Positions 59,780-64,000 of a DNA stretch of 64,000 bases are shown here, piece after piece. The translations under genes and the position numbers were made by a program. Origin of the DNA: Liolophura sinensis (taxonomy: Eukaryota; Mollusca; Polyplacophora; Chitonida; Chitonidae). The notes under the pieces were generated by a model. The model ran no database searches and was not told the origin of the DNA. It saw only the letters and a program-made list of their open reading frames with translations. Positions within the stretch are counted from its first letter, which is position 1; every line of letters starts with the position of its first letter. Where the stretch lies: NCBI RefSeq assembly GCF_032854445.1, contig NC_088301.1:19711808-19775807 (forward strand), given 5' to 3'.

Positions 59780-60788
59780 ATCTGGCCTCAGAAGGGCAGG
59801 GGGTGGAACCTCCGTTGAAGAGCACCTCATTGTTGAACATTTTCGATTCTCATACATTTTTGAGGGCCTCGGTTGACCTCCACCCCACGTGCACACCACA
59901 ACATGTCTAAGGATGGCTTGTATTTACTGATATGTTGATATGTTGTTTCCATAACCAAGTTCTTTCACACTGAAGTCAAATATTCCTTCTTGATTCTGGA
60001 TCCAACATTAAATCTGAGTAAATTTACGAACTTTAAACCTAAACAACTGAAGTTGAAAGGCATTCATTGCTTTCGCCAGGGTGGCGAAGTGACGCCAATT
60101 TGCTTTTGCCACACAGAAATTATATTCGCCAAAAGTAATGTGGCGAAAGGCTAGCCGAAGCCTAGTGACTAAGAAGATAATCCGAGTCTTATAATGAATC
60201 CGGGCTGTTTCTTTTTTTTTTTCTTTTTTTAATGCAAAGGGCACTTCGGGAGAACGGCAGCATTGGATGAGAAGGGCTGGATTGGCCCTGACGGAGGCCC
60301 CTATCTGTCATTCAAACCATGTACCTGATGACTATACAGGGGAGCCTTACTGGTTGAGCGCTTTTATTCAACAGAATCAGAGGCATTTAGCCCAGACGCC
60401 CATTTTAGCCCAGACGCCCAAGAGGTTGTGTCCTGAAAACCTCTTACTACAATGCTTACTGTTAATATAGATTTGAAGTATAAATCACATGGAATAGAGA
60501 TTGTCATATTTTCATTCAACTAGTCGAATTTGAACAAGTTTTTTTTTTTTGACTGTTTTTGTTTGTATTGTTTACTTATAATTCTCTGGTTGATTTTTTT
60601 TTTTTAGTTATGGATAAAACTGTATTTCCAAGATCCTCCATTCTAAACTTACACAGCCATACAGTGAAAAGATTGGGGCATTAATTCATAAATTATAACT
60701 CCCATTTTATTAATACAATTTCAAATCATGCAGGTTTATAATACGCAATTCATAAATTGTTACTCAGCCCCAGAAGCATATATCCATG
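59780..60788. other. Unique sequence with TTCGCCA/TGGCGAA motifs
   Basis: Two short inverted repeats lie at 60072-60088 and 60125-60147. 'tttagcccagacgccca' is duplicated at about 60387-60422. T runs at about 60539-60550 and 60596-60605. No gene supported. Confidence 0.4.
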
Positions 60789-60958
60789 TAACCTAATTCC
60801 TCAACCATTTCTCACATGAAAAAGCAACTTTTATGCACATTTTTAATTTGATTTTGGAGACAAAGCTAAATGGTTAGATTCGACAATTTCATGGCTTCAC
60901 AAAGAGGGTAATCTTATCACAGAATAATGCCTTGAGAAAAACATGTGAAGAATTATAG
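60789..60958 (+). mobile_element. MITE-like element, family A, copy 5
   Basis: The left end 'taacctaattcctcaacc' and interior 'ttaatttgattttggagac' plus 'atggcttcacaaag' match the family. The right end 'catgtgaagaattata' is shortened. Confidence 0.7.
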
Positions 60959-63021
60959 AAGAAGTACATTTTGGGCTTAAATATGCTCTAAATATGTTTG
61001 CGGTTCACGCAATATGGAACAATTCTGGCACCATTTGTCTGGTGTTTTCTTCCTGGATGAATACCACCGTTAACTGTCACATTTTAGGCTAATGAACTCA
61101 ATTCCGTTGTGCCATATCCTTTGACAGCGTGGATGTGATGTGGGAAATAGAGCGGTCTCTTTTTTTACAATACACAAGACGCTCATGAATAAAATTGACA
61201 GAGAGTCTATCAAAGAAAGGATCAATGTAAAACCTAGTCCCCGATGTCTTCAGGGCTGAATACGGATCCATGGTGAAGGTAAAAGAACACAGAATGTAAT
61301 CAAGCTCCACCGGGAGCATGCTGTGATGTTTATTCACAGACGATTTCCGGTCAATGTAGCACTGGTTTCTGACACCATTGGAAGGTGGCGGCACAGAGTG
61401 ACACTTTGACGTGTCCAATCGAACTGGCACAATTCCCGGTCAGTGAAACGTGGGACAAAGACTGCAAAAGGTCTAATGTGTCTGCATCTATTCCAATTGC
61501 AAACTTTTTGTGCTTTGCACAATGAAACAAATGTGGAAAAATCTGAACAAAGAGAAATCGGTTCAACAACGAAAAAATAGAATGACAAGGGAAACAGGCT
61601 TAATTCCTAACAGTAGACACTCTAGCAAATTCCTGATTAAAGCAGCCAATGGTAACTGATCACGCGATTAGTCTTGGGATGGTTACAGACTTTGCCTGCG
61701 CGGGCATCATTATTAACTGACTTCTGCGTAAATCTAGCTCAGAACCAAGACAATACAGGCACAAAAGTCAGGGCGAGATGACATAACCGAAGCCATAGTA
61801 TCTTCATATACTATGAAGTTAATATGGTGACAAACTGCCAAATATCAACAGGATTTGCCAAAGAGCAAATGTCATCATGTATATAAGAATCTCTGGCAAT
61901 ACACAATTTGCAAACATGCAAAAAGGTTACAGCAGTGACATTTATCATGTAAATTTTCATAAAGTCACGATGATTGCTGTGGATTTTCTGAAGACTTACC
62001 ATTCTGTCTTCATCCTGCTCATGCAGAGCATCTATCATCAATGCCAGATGCAATGGCATCTCGTATAACTACAGATCAGCCTCATGTCTCATGGATATTG
62101 TACATGCATATCGAGCAGGGGCCAGCGGGAAATGTCATTTCATCAAAGGTCATTCAAGGATAGCATTAAATGTCACATTCAGGGGCTGAATAAACATTAA
62201 AATTGTCTAGCCATTACTGGTAATTAATTAAATATATCATCAACTTTTACCTTGTTCATCTAATAAATTTGAACCATACAAAAATTATTTCAAGTGATTA
62301 GGGCATTAATATTTAATGCCATAGGAGTACGAAGGAAACTGTTTTAATACATGTACTTCCAGAATTGCCAAATTAACTCGAATCATTCAGGTTAGTTCCT
62401 TTCGATCAATCCTGGTAGATGAGAATACATACAATTAGCTTACATCATATGGCAATATCATTTATAACGCTTAAACACAAACATGTCATGCCACATAACA
62501 GGCATTTTCTGTTATAATATGTTTGGTGTATATACTGCATATAGGCTCAGCACTTTTTCAATTCATCCCCACCACATTTAGGTCAAAAAGGTACCGTAAT
62601 AAATGAAAACAGTGTGACATAAATGAAAATCCTGAATTTCAATAAATTTAAGCTTCTATGAGAAGCTTACCTAGCATGCAGATATCCCATAATGTTAGTA
62701 TGACCTGACATACTGGAGATGACGCTCACGTAGCTGATTGAAGTCAGGTCACGCTCTCACTCCCAGCCCACAACCTATCAACTCATCCACGGTAAAAGTC
62801 AGTGTCAGTCAGACACCACATTTAAAAAGATAAAATCGTGTACTATACGCTTTTACACATCATCCGCAAACCTTGTCCCAGAAATGTTATGTGGATCAAA
62901 ATGCTGCAAAATGAAGATCTTACAAATTTTCATAATTCCATTTAAATGGTCTTCCACAAAGGTCTCAGAATATGAAAAGAAAATTAAGCTAGCAGAATGC
63001 ATATATACTGTTTTTGTCTTA
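60959..63021. other. Unique sequence, mixed composition
   Basis: Open frames at 61098-61588 (minus) have no recognised motif. A short 'caatttgcaaacatgcaaaa' near 61910 may be a remnant of the family A right end. Confidence 0.35.
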
Positions 63022-63247
63022 AAGCCTATTGGCCTGTGAGCCTATTATAGGCATGTATATGAGGCATCAATTGTAAAGGCCTATAATGAGCCTATTATAG
63101 GCCTACATCTGAGGCATCAATTGTAAAGGCCTATAATGAGCCTATTATAGACCTATACCTGAGGCACCAATTGTATAGGCCTAGAATGAGTCTATAACAG
63201 GCCTACACCTATTATATCAATTGTACACGGCATCAATTGTATAGGCC
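63022..63247. repeat. 50-bp tandem repeat with an internal hairpin
   Basis: Units start 'gaggcatcaattgtaaaggc' at 63061, 63111 and 63161, with partial units on both sides. The typical unit contains 'aggcctataat', six bases, then 'attataggcct', a perfect 11-bp inverted repeat. Later units have substitutions that weaken it. Confidence 0.9.
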
Positions 63248-63582
63248 CTCTGAGAAGCTGTATGATCAGTTTGGAAAAGTAAAACAACTTCCATTTGTGG
63301 ACTCAACTACGAAGTTTGTATCTACAATTTGTCACTTTTTTTTAAAACTTCAGATGCAAATGCAGCCTCTTTCTATCATGTCAGTGGATCTTTTACTCTG
63401 CTCTGGATAATCAAACACAGTATTACAGGCAATGCAGACACGTGCAATAAAACTTGCTCTGCTTGACTGCTTTTCCAAGCTGTACTTGGAATATTTAAAT
63501 TTCACCTATTCTACATATACCTTTGCATACAATGGACATCTCTCGAGTGGAAAAAAAGCAACAGCACATGTAATGACATTGC
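63248..63582. other. AT-rich spacer between two arrays
   Basis: No feature recognised. Confidence 0.4.
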
Positions 63583-63950
63583 CACACCTGTACAGGTAAA
63601 CACTGAGCCTTCTGATATAAAGCTACAAAACCTGTATGAATACTGTCACACCTGTACAGGTAAACACTGAGCCTTCTGAGAAAAAGTTACAGCACCTGTA
63701 TGGACATTGGCACACCTGTACAGGTAAACACTGAACCTTCTGACATAAAGCTACAGCACCTGTATGGAAATAGTCGCACCTATACAGGTAAACATTGAAC
63801 CTTCTGACATAAAGCTTACAACACCTGTATTGACACTGGCACACCTGTGCAGGCAAAACACTGACCCTTCAGACATACTATAACACCCATACAGACACAG
63901 TCAGATCTGTACAGGTAAACACTGAACCTTCTGACTTGAAGTCACAACTG
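63583..63950. repeat. 64-bp tandem repeat, about 5.7 copies
   Basis: Units start at 63583, 63647, 63711, 63775, 63840 and 63902. Each carries 'acctgtacaggtaaacactg', 'accttctgacataaag' and 'cacctgtatgga'. The word ACCTGTACAGGT is a perfect 12-bp palindrome in the first three units and is altered in later ones. Confidence 0.92.
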
Positions 63951-64000
63951 CACCTAGGGAAAGGGTATTCCCAACATCTACCCATCACTCAAGTCACAGA

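Noticed and set aside
59800-59890. Inverted repeat (gggggtggaacctcc / ggttgacctccacccc)
   Set aside because: Complementarity is short and patchy, and no other copy is visible in the window.

Overview
This window looks like animal nuclear DNA, most likely from a mollusc or a related lophotrochozoan. It is AT-rich, full of A/T runs, microsatellites and minisatellites, and it has no operon-like packing, ribosome binding sites or long clean reading frames. The strongest clue to the organism is a tRNA-derived SINE that recurs at least 15 times. Its body contains a 'ttcttgagtacggcgt' motif, it ends in an AATAAATA tail, and it resembles the V-SINE/RUDI-type elements known from molluscs. A second tRNA-headed SINE family with a CACT-repeat tail occurs at least four times. 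Both family names are from memory and unverified.

Layout. 0-10 kb: a 21-bp repeat that can be read as a Lys/Arg/Ser-rich frame, SINE pieces, and a possible minus-strand promoter and first coding exon (about 9.02-7.88 kb). 10-20 kb: 34-bp and 113-bp tandem repeats, TIR-bearing MITE-like elements, and four SINE-1 copies. 22.4-25.8 kb: a dense minisatellite cluster with 15-bp, 36-bp and another 36-bp unit. 27-35 kb: the second SINE family, a foldback element at 31.7 kb, and a SINE inserted into another SINE at 34.3-34.8 kb. 35-47 kb: mostly unique sequence with small duplications, a full SINE at 43.5 kb and a paired dispersed repeat. 47-53 kb: one MITE, homopolymer G tracts and a candidate plus-strand promoter and first exon at 48.85-48.99 kb. 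53-60 kb: MITE, full-length SINEs with visible target-site duplications, and a SINE nested in an older SINE. 60-64 kb: a MITE and two tandem arrays with palindromic units.

No gene can be named with confidence. The longest open frames lie in tandem repeats whose period is a multiple of three, in SINE sequence, or are isolated frames that mostly lack a natural ATG. The three exon candidates (7882-8011 minus, 30165-30334 plus, 48955-48992 plus) rest on frame and splice-site appearance only. The window is best read as a large intron or intergenic region whose visible structure comes from at least four kinds of non-autonomous transposable element and about ten minisatellites.
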